DNA of 34,735 bases from Candidatus Tumulicola scandinaviensis (GTDB lineage: Bacteria; Vulcanimicrobiota; Vulcanimicrobiia; Vulcanimicrobiales; Vulcanimicrobiaceae): the NCBI GenBank assembly GCA_003140835.1, contig PLLA01000036.1:42999-77733 (forward strand). Direction: 5' to 3'. Shown here piece by piece: positions 1 to 7,974 of the stretch. The notes beneath the pieces were generated by a model. That model did not search any database. It saw only the letters and a program-made list of their open reading frames with translations, and was not told the origin of the DNA. The position numbers and the translations under genes are program-made. Position 1 is the stretch's first letter. Each line of letters opens with the position of its first letter.

Positions 1-2
1 TC

Positions 3-530
3 GATCCGCTCGACGGCACGACCAACTTCGCGCACGGCTACCCGCTGTTTTGCGTGTCGATTGCCTACGAACGGGCCGGCGAGTTGATCGCCGGCGTCAT
101 TTACGCACCGGCGATGCAGGAACGATTCACAGTGCAGCGCGGAGGCGGCGCGCACCTCAACGATCGCGCTATCGCCGTCTCGGCGGTCGGTCGAGTTGCC
201 AATGCGATGACGTGTACCGGCTTCCACCCGGCCGACTTCGAAAGAAACGCTGCCTGTTTTCGCGCCGTCTCGCACCGGGCGCAGGCGGTTCGTCGCGACG
301 GTTCGGCGGCGCTCGACCTCGCGTATCTGGCGTGCGGCCGCTTCGACGGCTTTTGGGAGTTCGATTTGAATCCGTGGGACGTGGCTGCCGGCACGCTGCT
401 CGTGCGCGAAGCCGGCGGGAACGTCACGCGCGTCGACGGCTCGCCGGCGATGCTCGACGCCCGCTCTATTTTGGCAACCAACGGCCGCATCCACCACGAG
501 CTCGCCCAGATATTGGCATTGTCATCCTGA
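3..530 (+). CDS. Inositol monophosphatase family protein (5' end outside window)
   Basis: The first codons read DPLDGTTNFAHG, the metal-binding motif of the Mg-dependent inositol monophosphatase/FBPase superfamily, so the gene is open at the left edge and lacks its N-terminal part. The second family motif, WDVAAGTLLVREAGG, lies near residues 125-140 of the visible 175 residues; its Asp completes the metal site. The enzyme hydrolyses a sugar or inositol phosphate in the cytoplasm; whether the substrate is inositol phosphate, histidinol phosphate or PAP cannot be decided from this half. It converges on the MATE gene with 27 bp between the two stop codons, which lie in mirrored arms of an inverted repeat. 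Family assignment is firm; substrate is open. Confidence 0.88.
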   Translation, partial: DPLDGTTNFAHGYPLFCVSIAYERAGELIAGVIYAPAMQERFTVQRGGGAHLNDRAIAVSAVGRVANAMTCTGFHPADFERNAACFRAVSHRAQAVRRDGSAALDLAYLACGRFDGFWEFDLNPWDVAAGTLLVREAGGNVTRVDGSPAMLDARSILATNGRIHHELAQILALSS

Positions 531-571
531 CCGGCGGCGCATCAAAGCTCGCTCCGATCAGGATGACGATG
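517..571. terminator. Inverted repeat spanning two convergent stop codons
   Basis: The arms at 517-530 and 558-571 pair over 14 positions, with one G-U wobble in + strand RNA, around a 27-nt loop. The core arm is GTCATCCTGA. Each arm contains the last codons and the TGA of one convergent gene, so both proteins end in Ser-Ser. There is no T-run on either side, so if it terminates transcription it is not a textbook intrinsic terminator. It could also be one copy of a dispersed repeat; I see no second copy in the window. Confidence 0.45.
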
Positions 572-1904
572 GTGCGAGGGCTGCGCGTCGAGTCCACTCG
601 CCTTCGCGCAATTTCCATTGCGTGAGGAGCGCGCGCGCGCTCCACGCTGCGACCCAGCCGAGCGGGACGCTGTAGAGTCCGATGTGGAGTTTTTCGATGC
701 CGAGCCAGGCGAACGGAATCACCAGCGCGCTGGAGATCAAGCCGACGATCATCGAGAAGCGGGTATCGCCCGAGGCGCGAATCGGCGCCAGCGAGACCAT
801 CGCCCAGCCCTTAATCGGCAACGTCACCATGTGCAGCGCGAGCGGCAGCGCAGCCATGCCGGCAACGGTTGCGTTCAACGTAAAGACGTAGGCGAGCGGC
901 CAGGCCAAAACGGCCGCCAGGGCGCCTGCGCCGAGGCCGATGAACGTCGCGACGCGTTGCGCGCGGCCGAGGAACCAGCGCGCGCCCTCGACGTCACGCG
1001 CCCCGAGGCGTTGACCGATAATCGTCTGCGCCGCGCTTTGCAGCGGACTCGGAACGACGAACGTCAAATCCGAAACGACGTTGAGCGCACGGAAAGCCGC
1101 GACGACCATCGCACCGAGCGGCGCGAGCATTCCGACGATCACGATGTCGGGAAGCATAACGCCGGTGAGAAAAACGGCTTCAGGAATACCCAGTCGCGTG
1201 CACTCGCGCGCGGTTGCCCATGAAATCCTCCAGCTCGAAAAGACCCTGTACGCCGGCTTGAAGCTGACGTATGCGACCGCACAGATCGCGCCGAACGTTT
1301 CCGACAGCAGTGAAGAGAGGCCGGCGCCCGCGATGCCGAGCGGATGATGCGTCCACCAGCCAAGCGCCAACATCAGGAGCAGCGGAATGTGCACGAGATT
1401 GATTGCCACCAGTACCAGCACGCCCACGATCCGGTTTCCGGCCGCGCCGAGCCCGACGATGAGCGTGCCGGAGATGACGATGGGCAACGCCGATGCCAAT
1501 CGAAGGATCAGGTACCGCGAACTTGCGTCGGCGCTGGGTAAGTTGCCGACCAGCGCGTGAACGGCCGGGCCGCTCGCGTAAATGCCGGCGACGAATGCGA
1601 TGACGCCGACGGCAAACGGTACGATCGCACCTGCGCGCACCGTGCTCGCGAAGCCGTCGAGATCGTGCGCGCCGATGCGCTGCGCGGCGATGATCGACGT
1701 CCCGGTTAACAAACCGAAGATCGCAAAGAGGACGGCGGTAAGGATTGCGCTCGCGGCGGTAGCGCCGGCGAGCGCGACCGCACCCAGGCTGCCGATCGCG
1801 ATCGTATCGACGACGCCCAAAATCTGATCGCCGAGCAACTGTGCGGCAACCGGAAGTGAAAGGCGCCGGAATGCGGCGCCTACGTTGCGATGATCGACGA
1901 TCAC
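558..1904 (-). CDS. MATE family efflux transporter
   Basis: The 448-residue protein is hydrophobic throughout with about twelve membrane segments, the size expected of MATE (multidrug and toxic compound extrusion) carriers. The N-terminal region with LPVAAQLLGDQILGVVDT and GSLGAVALAGATAAS matches the conserved first repeat, in which a carrier-type flip between helices 1 and 2 occurs; the second half (LTGVMLPDIVIVGML, FRALNVVSDL) repeats the fold. It probably exports small organic compounds using an ion gradient. The start is GTG at 1904, with AGGAG four bases upstream. It is the last gene of the leftward run after the tryptophan dioxygenase and kynureninase-like genes, 33 bp from the latter, which makes export of a tryptophan catabolite conceivable; that link is inference. 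Confidence 0.88.
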   Translation of the reverse strand: MIVDHRNVGAAFRRLSLPVAAQLLGDQILGVVDTIAIGSLGAVALAGATAASAILTAVLFAIFGLLTGTSIIAAQRIGAHDLDGFASTVRAGAIVPFAVGVIAFVAGIYASGPAVHALVGNLPSADASSRYLILRLASALPIVISGTLIVGLGAAGNRIVGVLVLVAINLVHIPLLLMLALGWWTHHPLGIAGAGLSSLLSETFGAICAVAYVSFKPAYRVFSSWRISWATARECTRLGIPEAVFLTGVMLPDIVIVGMLAPLGAMVVAAFRALNVVSDLTFVVPSPLQSAAQTIIGQRLGARDVEGARWFLGRAQRVATFIGLGAGALAAVLAWPLAYVFTLNATVAGMAALPLALHMVTLPIKGWAMVSLAPIRASGDTRFSMIVGLISSALVIPFAWLGIEKLHIGLYSVPLGWVAAWSARALLTQWKLREGEWTRRAALAPSSS

Positions 1905-1937
1905 GTAGCTCCTGACCCGGCCGCCCCGGGGGCGGTT

Positions 1938-3098
1938 TCAGCGCAAGCTGTCTAGTGTGGCAAAGAACGCGTCGACTTCGTCGTCGGTCGTGTAAAAGTG
2001 CGGGCTCACGCGAATGCCGCACCCCGGACGGTAGTCGAGAAACACGCGGCGCGCGATGAGTTCGCGGCAGACTCGATCGGAACCGTCGAAATCGATGCCG
2101 ATCCAACCGGTTCGCCGGTGCGGTTCCAGCGGCGTGTTGACGCGCAGACCGCGTTCGAGTGCCATTGCCGCGATCTTCGATGTAAGGCGCACGTTGTGTT
2201 CGCGAATGCGCGCCACGCCGATCGAGCGAATCAGATCGTGTCCGGGTTTGGCCACCACGTAGCCGGGAATCGTCGGCGTGCCGTGGCCCCAGCGGTACAT
2301 CGAGTCGGAGAATTCGGTCGGAGCCGCTTCGAAAGCGAACGGACGGGCGTGTGCCATCCAGCCGGTTACCGCCGGCCGAAAGCGTTGCAGCAGCGACGGT
2401 TTCACGTAGATCCAACCGCAGCCGGGACCGCCGCATAGCCACTTGTGCGATCCACCCGTCACCAGGTCGAGATCCCAGTCGGTGACGTCGTACGGATAGA
2501 TACCGGTCGTCTGATACGCGTCCACGCACAACAGGGCGCCGACGTTGCGGCAGTGCGCTTGGATCGTACGAATGTCGGCGACGGCGCCGGAAACGTAATA
2601 GGCGTGCGACAGCACGGCGATGGCCGTCTTTTCGGTGATCGACTCCACGATACGTTCGGTCGGAATCGTGCGCCCGTCGTCGGACGGAACGACGCGCACG
2701 GCGGCGCCGTAGCGCTCCCACTCGCGCCACACATACGTGAGCGACGGAAACTGGAGCGACTCGTAAACCACCTCGTTGCGCTCGCCGGCAAAATCGATAC
2801 AGGTTGCGAGCGCGGCCTGCAACACCGACACGTTCGGACCGAGAAAGACGCTGCCCGGCGAAGCGCCGACGATCGCGCCGATCCCGTCGGCGATTTCGCC
2901 GATGCTCGGTAACCAATTCTCCCACGCTTCGGGACCGTCGGCTGCCCACTGCTCCCAATATCGGTCGAGCGCCGACTTCGCGGCGAGCGGCGCGGCGCCC
3001 ATTGAATGGCTCACCAAGTACGTCGAATTCGCCAGAATCGGAAACTCGTCGCGCCGCACGGCGTGCGTCGTAGTCACCGGACGAAGATCTTCAAGCAT
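1938..3098 (-). CDS. Kynureninase-like PLP-dependent enzyme (aminotransferase class V fold)
   Basis: This 386-residue fold-type I PLP enzyme has Asp193 in CVDAYQTTG (pairs with the pyridine nitrogen) and the Schiff-base lysine Lys219 in GGSHKWLCGGPGCGW. The N-terminal YLVSHSMGAAP corresponds to the YLDGNSLG region of kynureninases. With tryptophan 2,3-dioxygenase directly upstream, the likely reaction is cleavage of kynurenine to anthranilate and alanine. No formamidase gene is seen, so the pathway is incomplete here. I use the ATG at 3098, which overlaps the dioxygenase stop by eight bases with GGGAAGAG upstream, rather than a TTG at 3116. Function is supported by family and neighbour; another class-V activity is possible. 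Confidence 0.78.
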   Translation of the reverse strand: MLEDLRPVTTTHAVRRDEFPILANSTYLVSHSMGAAPLAAKSALDRYWEQWAADGPEAWENWLPSIGEIADGIGAIVGASPGSVFLGPNVSVLQAALATCIDFAGERNEVVYESLQFPSLTYVWREWERYGAAVRVVPSDDGRTIPTERIVESITEKTAIAVLSHAYYVSGAVADIRTIQAHCRNVGALLCVDAYQTTGIYPYDVTDWDLDLVTGGSHKWLCGGPGCGWIYVKPSLLQRFRPAVTGWMAHARPFAFEAAPTEFSDSMYRWGHGTPTIPGYVVAKPGHDLIRSIGVARIREHNVRLTSKIAAMALERGLRVNTPLEPHRRTGWIGIDFDGSDRVCRELIARRVFLDYRPGCGIRVSPHFYTTDDEVDAFFATLDSLR

Positions 3099-3870
3099 AG
3101 CTCGTGCTCTTCCCAAGGTACGTGCGCACGTTCCACAGCTCCGGAAAAATCCGATTGTCGAGCGTGCGCGCGAGATAGTTCACACCCGCCGAACCTCCGG
3201 TGCCTATTTTGTGCCCGATCATTCGTTCGACCATGCGGATGTGGCGTCCGCGCCAAAGCAGCAGACGCTCGTCGAACTCGATCAAGTCTTCTAGCAACAG
3301 GTGGAGGTCGTAGTAGGTATTCTCGTCGGTGTAGATTCGGCGAAAGCTTTCGAGCACGTCGTCGCTGGAATCGACCGCGAACCCGCGCCGGCGCAAGAGA
3401 TCTTTAACGTGGTCGTAGAGCGATGGCGCGTTCAAGCGGCCCTCGAGGCGCGCGCGCGCCGCGGCGTCGAGCTCGATGTGTTTCATCACCTCGGCGTTGC
3501 GTAAGCCGCAGGCGAACTCGAGCTCTCGGAATTGCACGGACTGAAAGCCGCTGGCCGGGTTGAGATTATCGCGGAACTGGTTGAACTCTTGCGGCGACAT
3601 GGTCTCCAACACGTCGATTTGCTGCTCCAGGAGCCGCTGGATCGTGTGAATGCGGCGAAAATACTTGGCGACCCGCAGCAGCTCGTCGCGGTCGATCGCG
3701 CCCACGGCCGCATCGAGTTCGTGCAAGAGCTGCTTGAACCATAGCTCGTACACTTGGTGAATGACGATGAACAGCATCTCGTCGTGATGCTGCGGTTGCG
3801 AAAGCGGACGTTGGAGGGCCAGTAGCCCGTCGACGTTCAGGTAGGAGCCGTACGAGAGACGTTCGCTCAG
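3091..3870 (-). CDS. kynA: Tryptophan 2,3-dioxygenase
   Basis: This haem enzyme opens the indole ring of L-tryptophan to N-formylkynurenine. The N-terminal LSYGSYLNVDGLL, the distal-His segment FIVIHQVYELWFKQ, the proximal-His segment WRGRHIRMVERMIG and the substrate loop GTGGSAG all match the family, as does FPELWNVRTYLG at the C terminus. The first ATG (3777) would cut off the conserved N-terminal SYGSYL segment. Upstream in frame there is no ATG, GTG or TTG, but a CTG at 3870 lies seven bases after a perfect AGGAG that itself overlaps the stop of the upstream inhibitor gene. I therefore propose a CTG start (259 aa, normal for short bacterial enzymes). The kynureninase-like gene overlaps its 3' end by eight bases. 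Confidence 0.9.
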   Translation of the reverse strand: MSERLSYGSYLNVDGLLALQRPLSQPQHHDEMLFIVIHQVYELWFKQLLHELDAAVGAIDRDELLRVAKYFRRIHTIQRLLEQQIDVLETMSPQEFNQFRDNLNPASGFQSVQFRELEFACGLRNAEVMKHIELDAAARARLEGRLNAPSLYDHVKDLLRRRGFAVDSSDDVLESFRRIYTDENTYYDLHLLLEDLIEFDERLLLWRGRHIRMVERMIGHKIGTGGSAGVNYLARTLDNRIFPELWNVRTYLGKSTSYA

Positions 3871-3880
3871 AGCCGCACTC

Positions 3881-4279
3881 CTACTGAACGGTGACGCTGA
3901 ACGTCAGCGATTTCGCCGGCGCTGCGTTGGGTTCGAAGGGTCGCGCGTACGCGAACGAAATCGCCGTGGTCCCGCTGCGATTGGCGTGGTAGATGAAGAT
4001 TTGCTGGCCGCCCGCGCCGATTAAGCCGTTCGACGGGACCTGATAGACATTGCCCTCGTACGCCAGAACCTTTCCGTCGCCGATCGATTGCGTCCAGGTG
4101 TAGCCGGTCGTCGGGTTCGATGCCAGCGCGATGAAGAAGTCGTCGCCGGCTTGCACGGCAACGACTTGGGCCGCATCGGTGAAAACCGGCGTATGAGGCT
4201 GCAGGGCGCGCGCCGGCGACGGCAGGACGAGTGGCGATACGGCTAGGGCAAGCGTCGCCGCGAGGGTGCGTAAGGTCAT
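3881..4279 (-). CDS. Secreted chagasin-family (I42) cysteine protease inhibitor
   Basis: The 132-residue protein has a signal peptide (about residues 1-26, ending PSPARA) followed by a domain with NPTTGYTW, the BC-loop signature of chagasin inhibitors, which insert this loop into the active site of papain-like proteases. Later segments (GAGGQQIFIYHANRSGTTAISFAYARPFEP) match the DE and FG loop regions. It is probably periplasmic or secreted. It is the first gene of the leftward operon, and the Shine-Dalgarno of the dioxygenase overlaps its TAG stop, so the two are translationally linked although no functional link is obvious. Family identity is well supported; the target protease is unknown. 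Confidence 0.82.
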   Translation of the reverse strand: MTLRTLAATLALAVSPLVLPSPARALQPHTPVFTDAAQVVAVQAGDDFFIALASNPTTGYTWTQSIGDGKVLAYEGNVYQVPSNGLIGAGGQQIFIYHANRSGTTAISFAYARPFEPNAAPAKSLTFSVTVQ

Positions 4280-4330
4280 GCCACCGTGGCTTACGGGGGC
4301 GCCGGAGCATCTCCTCGAAAGCGCGCGGTA

Positions 4331-5026
4331 ATGAAGCTCAGGGTTTTGGGGTGGATCGCGGCGGCGGTCTTATTGGCTGCGGCCGGATGTTCCGGCGGTA
4401 ATCGCGGCGGAGGTTCCAGCGGCGGACCGTCGCCCAGCGCCACCGATCCGGTCGACTTCCCCCTGTTCGCGGGCGCCTCGGTGCTATCGGCGCGCGCGTG
4501 GCAGCAAACCATATCCGCGCGTCCCGGTGTCGGCGACAACGCGCTGCTCACGCAAGGTGCCGGAACGTACGACGGCCACGACGTCGTCGCCGGCACGCAG
4601 GCCCTCATGCCGGCCCTCGAAGCGTGGTTGGACGATCTCGACGCGCATCCGCCGCAAGGATACGCCTCGGTCGTTCACGGCGGCGGCGTCGATGCCGTGC
4701 GCTCGCATACGCGCGATCTCGGCGTCGACTTTGCGGTGTTCGAACGGATCGAAAGCGGGAAGCGCCACGATGTCGTCGTGCTCGCGGTCGACCCGCAAAC
4801 GCTCGACGCGAAAGCCGGGCCGATGATCGGTGTAGTCGGCAAATTTAGATTGCTGCCGCAATCGCTGCGCGACTCCATCGACGCCCAAGCAAAAAAGCAA
4901 ACCGGATTTACGATCTCCGAAGCGACGAACCCCGACACGCCGATCGGCGCCGCCGTCGGCGCGCTGGCGCAGCTGCGCGATTTCGGCGGGCGCGGGGTCG
5001 TGCTCATCGACGCCGTTAAACGGTAG
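4331..5026 (+). CDS. Lipoprotein of unknown function
   Basis: From the ATG at 4331 the protein begins MKLRVLGWIAAAVLLAAAGC, a clear lipoprotein signal with lipobox LAAAGC, followed by a Gly/Ser-rich linker. A GTG at 4286 would add 15 residues before the signal and is rejected. The mature part (about 205 residues) has no motif I recognise. It contains an acidic, His-containing central region and a C-terminal segment resembling a small alpha/beta domain (VGALAQLRDFGGRGVVLID). It is divergent from the inhibitor operon and ends two bases before the TTG start of the permease-acyltransferase gene, suggesting one transcript with that gene. Confidence 0.7.
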   Translation: MKLRVLGWIAAAVLLAAAGCSGGNRGGGSSGGPSPSATDPVDFPLFAGASVLSARAWQQTISARPGVGDNALLTQGAGTYDGHDVVAGTQALMPALEAWLDDLDAHPPQGYASVVHGGGVDAVRSHTRDLGVDFAVFERIESGKRHDVVVLAVDPQTLDAKAGPMIGVVGKFRLLPQSLRDSIDAQAKKQTGFTISEATNPDTPIGAAVGALAQLRDFGGRGVVLIDAVKR

Positions 5027-5028
5027 CG

Positions 5029-7389
5029 TTGCCCGTCGGATCGAACCGGCTCCGCGAGATCGGCTCGTGGATCGTCCTCAACGCGCTCTGGATTCCGCTG
5101 ACGTTTCAAGATGCCGCATTGATGACCATCGCCGTGCCGGCGGCGCTATTGGAATTGGCACCGGCGTCGCACGTGATCGTGCTGTCAGGGCTGGCCAGTA
5201 TCGCGGCGCTCGGGGCCATGGTGGTTCCTCCGCTCGCAGGGTGGCTCTCGGATCGCATTCGCCGCGGCGGGGGCGGCCGCCGCGGATTCGTGGCGATTGG
5301 ATTGGCGATGGACGTGGCGGCGCTTATAGCGCTGGCATTTTCGCATACGCTCGTCTCCTTTGCCGCTTGTTTGGTGCTTGCGATCGTCGGTTCGAACGTA
5401 GCGTTGGCGGCCTATCAAGTTTTACTACCCGAGTTGGTGCCGCGCGCGAAGTGGGGTGCGGTTTCGGGAATCCGCGGCGCCGCCAGCCTGGTTGGAACGA
5501 TCTTGGGCCTGGGCGTCGCGGGCGTCGTTCCGGCCCCTAGCTACACGTTCGTCGCTACCGCCGTCGTCATCGTCGTCTGCGCGCTGTCACTGTTTTGGGT
5601 CCACGAAACGCAGTGGGAAGAACCCGATCGGGCGCACGTTCGCGATTGGCACGACTTCGCGATCGTCTTCGCCGCTCGGGTGCTGGTCTTCTTCGGCTTG
5701 GTCTTACTGCAAACGTTCGTGCTGTACTATTTTCGCGACATTCAGGGGCTGCCCAATGCCTCGCTAGGCACGGCGATTGCCGCCTTCTGTACCATGATCG
5801 GCGCAACTGCATCGTCGGTGTACTTGGGAATTCTTTCGGATCGGGCGCCGCGTAAGATCGTTACGGCGTTGGCATGCGTGCCGATGGCTATTGCCGCTAT
5901 CGGATTCGCCGTCGCACCCGCTCCGCAGTGGATCTTTCTCTACGCATTCCTGTTCGGAATTGGATTCGGCGGCATATTTTCGAGCGGATGGGCGCTCGCT
6001 ATGGATAGCATCCCGGCGATGCGCGACGTCGCGCGCGATTTAGGCTTATGGGGCGTCGCCTCGCACTTGCCCAACGTCTTCGCGCCGCTGATCGGCGGCT
6101 GGCTCATCGCCGCATTTCACGGAGCGCGCTCCGGATATCAAGCCGTCTTCGCCTTAGCCGGTTTGAGCTTCGCGCTGGCCGCCCTCACCGTGTTGCGCGT
6201 CGGCCGGACGCCGGTCTCGTCGTTGTGGGGATGGCCTGTCAGAGTGGCCGCGAACGTGGCCAACTACCTTTGGGTCCACGTCGCGTATCGCGTGCGGCAC
6301 TGGGGAAACTTTCCGCGTCGCCGCGGCCCAACCGTAATCGTCGCCAACCATATGCACGATCTCGAGTCGATGACGATCGTCAGTACGATGTTCGTAACGC
6401 GCAGCTCGTGGCGCCATCCGATCTTTACGGCGGCCTCGCGCCGCATGTACGAACCCGGCTTCCTGGCAGCGCGGCTGCCGTGGTTGCGATTCTTGCTGCG
6501 GCGCGTCAACGCCGGGCCGCTCTTCTTGGTGCTGGGGCTGCTGCCGCTGGAAAACGAACTCAGCTCGCGGCTAATCTCAGGGCTGGCATGGTCGCTGCAG
6601 CGCGTACACGGCCCGCTGCTGATGAGCGACGTTTTCGACGATCGCGTTTCCGGCCAATTCCCACCCGGTACCAAAACCACCGACCTCTTACGTTCGGACC
6701 TTTTCGGCAAGGCGAACGCCACCGTAAGAGTTGCGGCGCTGCGCGAGCCGTATCGTCGCGAGATACTCGATGAGACGCGACGGTTTATCGAGGCCGACTT
6801 AGCGCGGATGGAGAGCGTGGTCCGGCGGGGCGCGACGTTTTATGTTACGCCGGAAGGCCGCTACTCGATCGACGGCAAGATCGGACCGATGCGCGGGGCG
6901 ATCGATCGCCTGGCGCCGCGCGCGACGATCTATTTAGCGGGTGTGAGCTACGATCCGTTCGTGGCGAAGCGGCTCTCGATGCTGTTTCGCATCGTGCGGC
7001 TCGACGATCGGGCGCGTATGGTGAGTGCGCTGGCGGCGATTCGTCCGGTCACCACCAGTCACGTACTGTCAGCATGGTTGGATGGCCGGACTGCGGAGTT
7101 TACGCAGGCAGACGCGCTTGCCGGCGTCGAGCAGCGGCTATGCGCGTTGCCCGCCGAACTGTTTGTGGATCCCGAGCTTCAAAGGAATGCCGCGCGCTTG
7201 GTTCGCGCCGCGCTCGCGCACATGCTCGAGTGGAAGATCCTCGAGCCGGCGGGGCGAGGGTATCGATTGGCTTCCGAGCGGCATCATCCGCAGTTTCCGC
7301 AGGTCGCCGATATCGTGGCCTTCAACGCGCGCTTTCTCGAAGAAACGATCGCGAACGCCGAGGCCGTTAACGCCGTGTCGGAATTATGA
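5029..7389 (+). CDS. MFS-type permease fused to PlsC-like acyltransferase
   Basis: The 786-residue protein has two parts. Residues about 15-395 form a 12-helix major-facilitator permease with the loop-2 motif GWLSDRIRRGGGGRRG. Residues about 425-650 resemble glycerolipid acyltransferases: NHMHDLES near 438 corresponds to the catalytic NHxxxxD block, but the acidic residue is Glu, and PEGRYSIDGKIGPMRGA near 606 is the phosphate-binding EGTRS-type block. About 130 C-terminal residues resemble a helical or winged-helix tail. The order recalls LplT-Aas fusions, which flip lysophospholipid inward and reacylate it at the inner membrane; that role is inference. The start is TTG at 5029, two bases after the lipoprotein stop. 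Its end overlaps the convergent alkyltransferase-like gene by six bases. Confidence 0.8.
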   Translation: MPVGSNRLREIGSWIVLNALWIPLTFQDAALMTIAVPAALLELAPASHVIVLSGLASIAALGAMVVPPLAGWLSDRIRRGGGGRRGFVAIGLAMDVAALIALAFSHTLVSFAACLVLAIVGSNVALAAYQVLLPELVPRAKWGAVSGIRGAASLVGTILGLGVAGVVPAPSYTFVATAVVIVVCALSLFWVHETQWEEPDRAHVRDWHDFAIVFAARVLVFFGLVLLQTFVLYYFRDIQGLPNASLGTAIAAFCTMIGATASSVYLGILSDRAPRKIVTALACVPMAIAAIGFAVAPAPQWIFLYAFLFGIGFGGIFSSGWALAMDSIPAMRDVARDLGLWGVASHLPNVFAPLIGGWLIAAFHGARSGYQAVFALAGLSFALAALTVLRVGRTPVSSLWGWPVRVAANVANYLWVHVAYRVRHWGNFPRRRGPTVIVANHMHDLESMTIVSTMFVTRSSWRHPIFTAASRRMYEPGFLAARLPWLRFLLRRVNAGPLFLVLGLLPLENELSSRLISGLAWSLQRVHGPLLMSDVFDDRVSGQFPPGTKTTDLLRSDLFGKANATVRVAALREPYRREILDETRRFIEADLARMESVVRRGATFYVTPEGRYSIDGKIGPMRGAIDRLAPRATIYLAGVSYDPFVAKRLSMLFRIVRLDDRARMVSALAAIRPVTTSHVLSAWLDGRTAEFTQADALAGVEQRLCALPAELFVDPELQRNAARLVRAALAHMLEWKILEPAGRGYRLASERHHPQFPQVADIVAFNARFLEETIANAEAVNAVSEL

Positions 7390-7917
7390 CTTCCGTTTAT
7401 TTTTCGAAATTCGTTCGAAGGCGACCAGGCGCGCGCGCATCGATCCCGGCTTCGCTCCCTTAACGCGACCGTCGCTTCCGACCACGCGGTGGGCCGGGAC
7501 GAACAGGTCGATCGGCGTGCGTCCCATTGCGGCCGCAACGCCGCGGTGTGCCAACGGATGCCCGATCGCGCGCGCGACGTCGCCGTAGGACACGAATTCC
7601 CCGAACGAAAGCCCCGCGACCAGGTCCCAAACGGCGCGCTGAAACGGCGTTCCGGGCGGGGCAAGCGGAAGATCGAAGCGGCTGAGCCGGCGAGCGAAAT
7701 AGGCTCGCACTTGTTCGGCCGCCGCAGCAAGCAGCGCATCGTCAGGTTCGCGATAGGCCTTCCCGCACGGCGCGAAGGCGCTCGAAACGATTCGATTTCC
7801 GTCGGTCACGACGACGAGATCGCGCGCCCACGCCGCTGGAAGCCGCAGGCGGATAGGTGCCGGGGCGGCCGATAGGCAAGTTCCGGAGGCTTCAAATCGG
7901 GAACGCCGGCGTGTCAT
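7384..7917 (-). CDS. Alkyltransferase-like protein (O6-methylguanine methyltransferase fold, catalytic Cys replaced by Ala)
   Basis: The 177-residue protein has the N-terminal ribonuclease-like half and C-terminal DNA-binding half of AGT/Ogt repair proteins. FQRAVWDLVAGLSFGEFVSYGDVA and the arginine-finger segment HRGVAAAMGRTP match well. The catalytic motif PCHRV reads PAHRV at residues 141-145, so it cannot accept an alkyl group. Proteins of this kind (ATLs) bind O6-alkylguanine and hand it to nucleotide excision repair. The ATG at 7917 is chosen because extending upstream would run antisense through the peptidase gene. No strong ribosome site is visible. A sequencing error at this codon would need two changed bases (TGC/TGT versus the observed Ala codon GCG/GCC type). 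Confidence 0.82.
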   Translation of the reverse strand: MTRRRSRFEASGTCLSAAPAPIRLRLPAAWARDLVVVTDGNRIVSSAFAPCGKAYREPDDALLAAAAEQVRAYFARRLSRFDLPLAPPGTPFQRAVWDLVAGLSFGEFVSYGDVARAIGHPLAHRGVAAAMGRTPIDLFVPAHRVVGSDGRVKGAKPGSMRARLVAFERISKNKRKS

Positions 7918-7974
7918 CGTCCGTTTACCGTTTGAGAAACTCGCCGACGTCGTTCGACGACCTGGAGGAATCCT

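Noticed and set aside
1921-1935. GC hairpin between the kynureninase-like and MATE genes
   Set aside because: No T-run on the transcribed side and only a one-base loop; not enough to call an attenuator.
1180-2958. Very long open frame (about 590 codons) on the - strand
   Set aside because: It is an Arg-rich out-of-frame shadow of the kynureninase-like and MATE genes, a known effect in GC-rich DNA.
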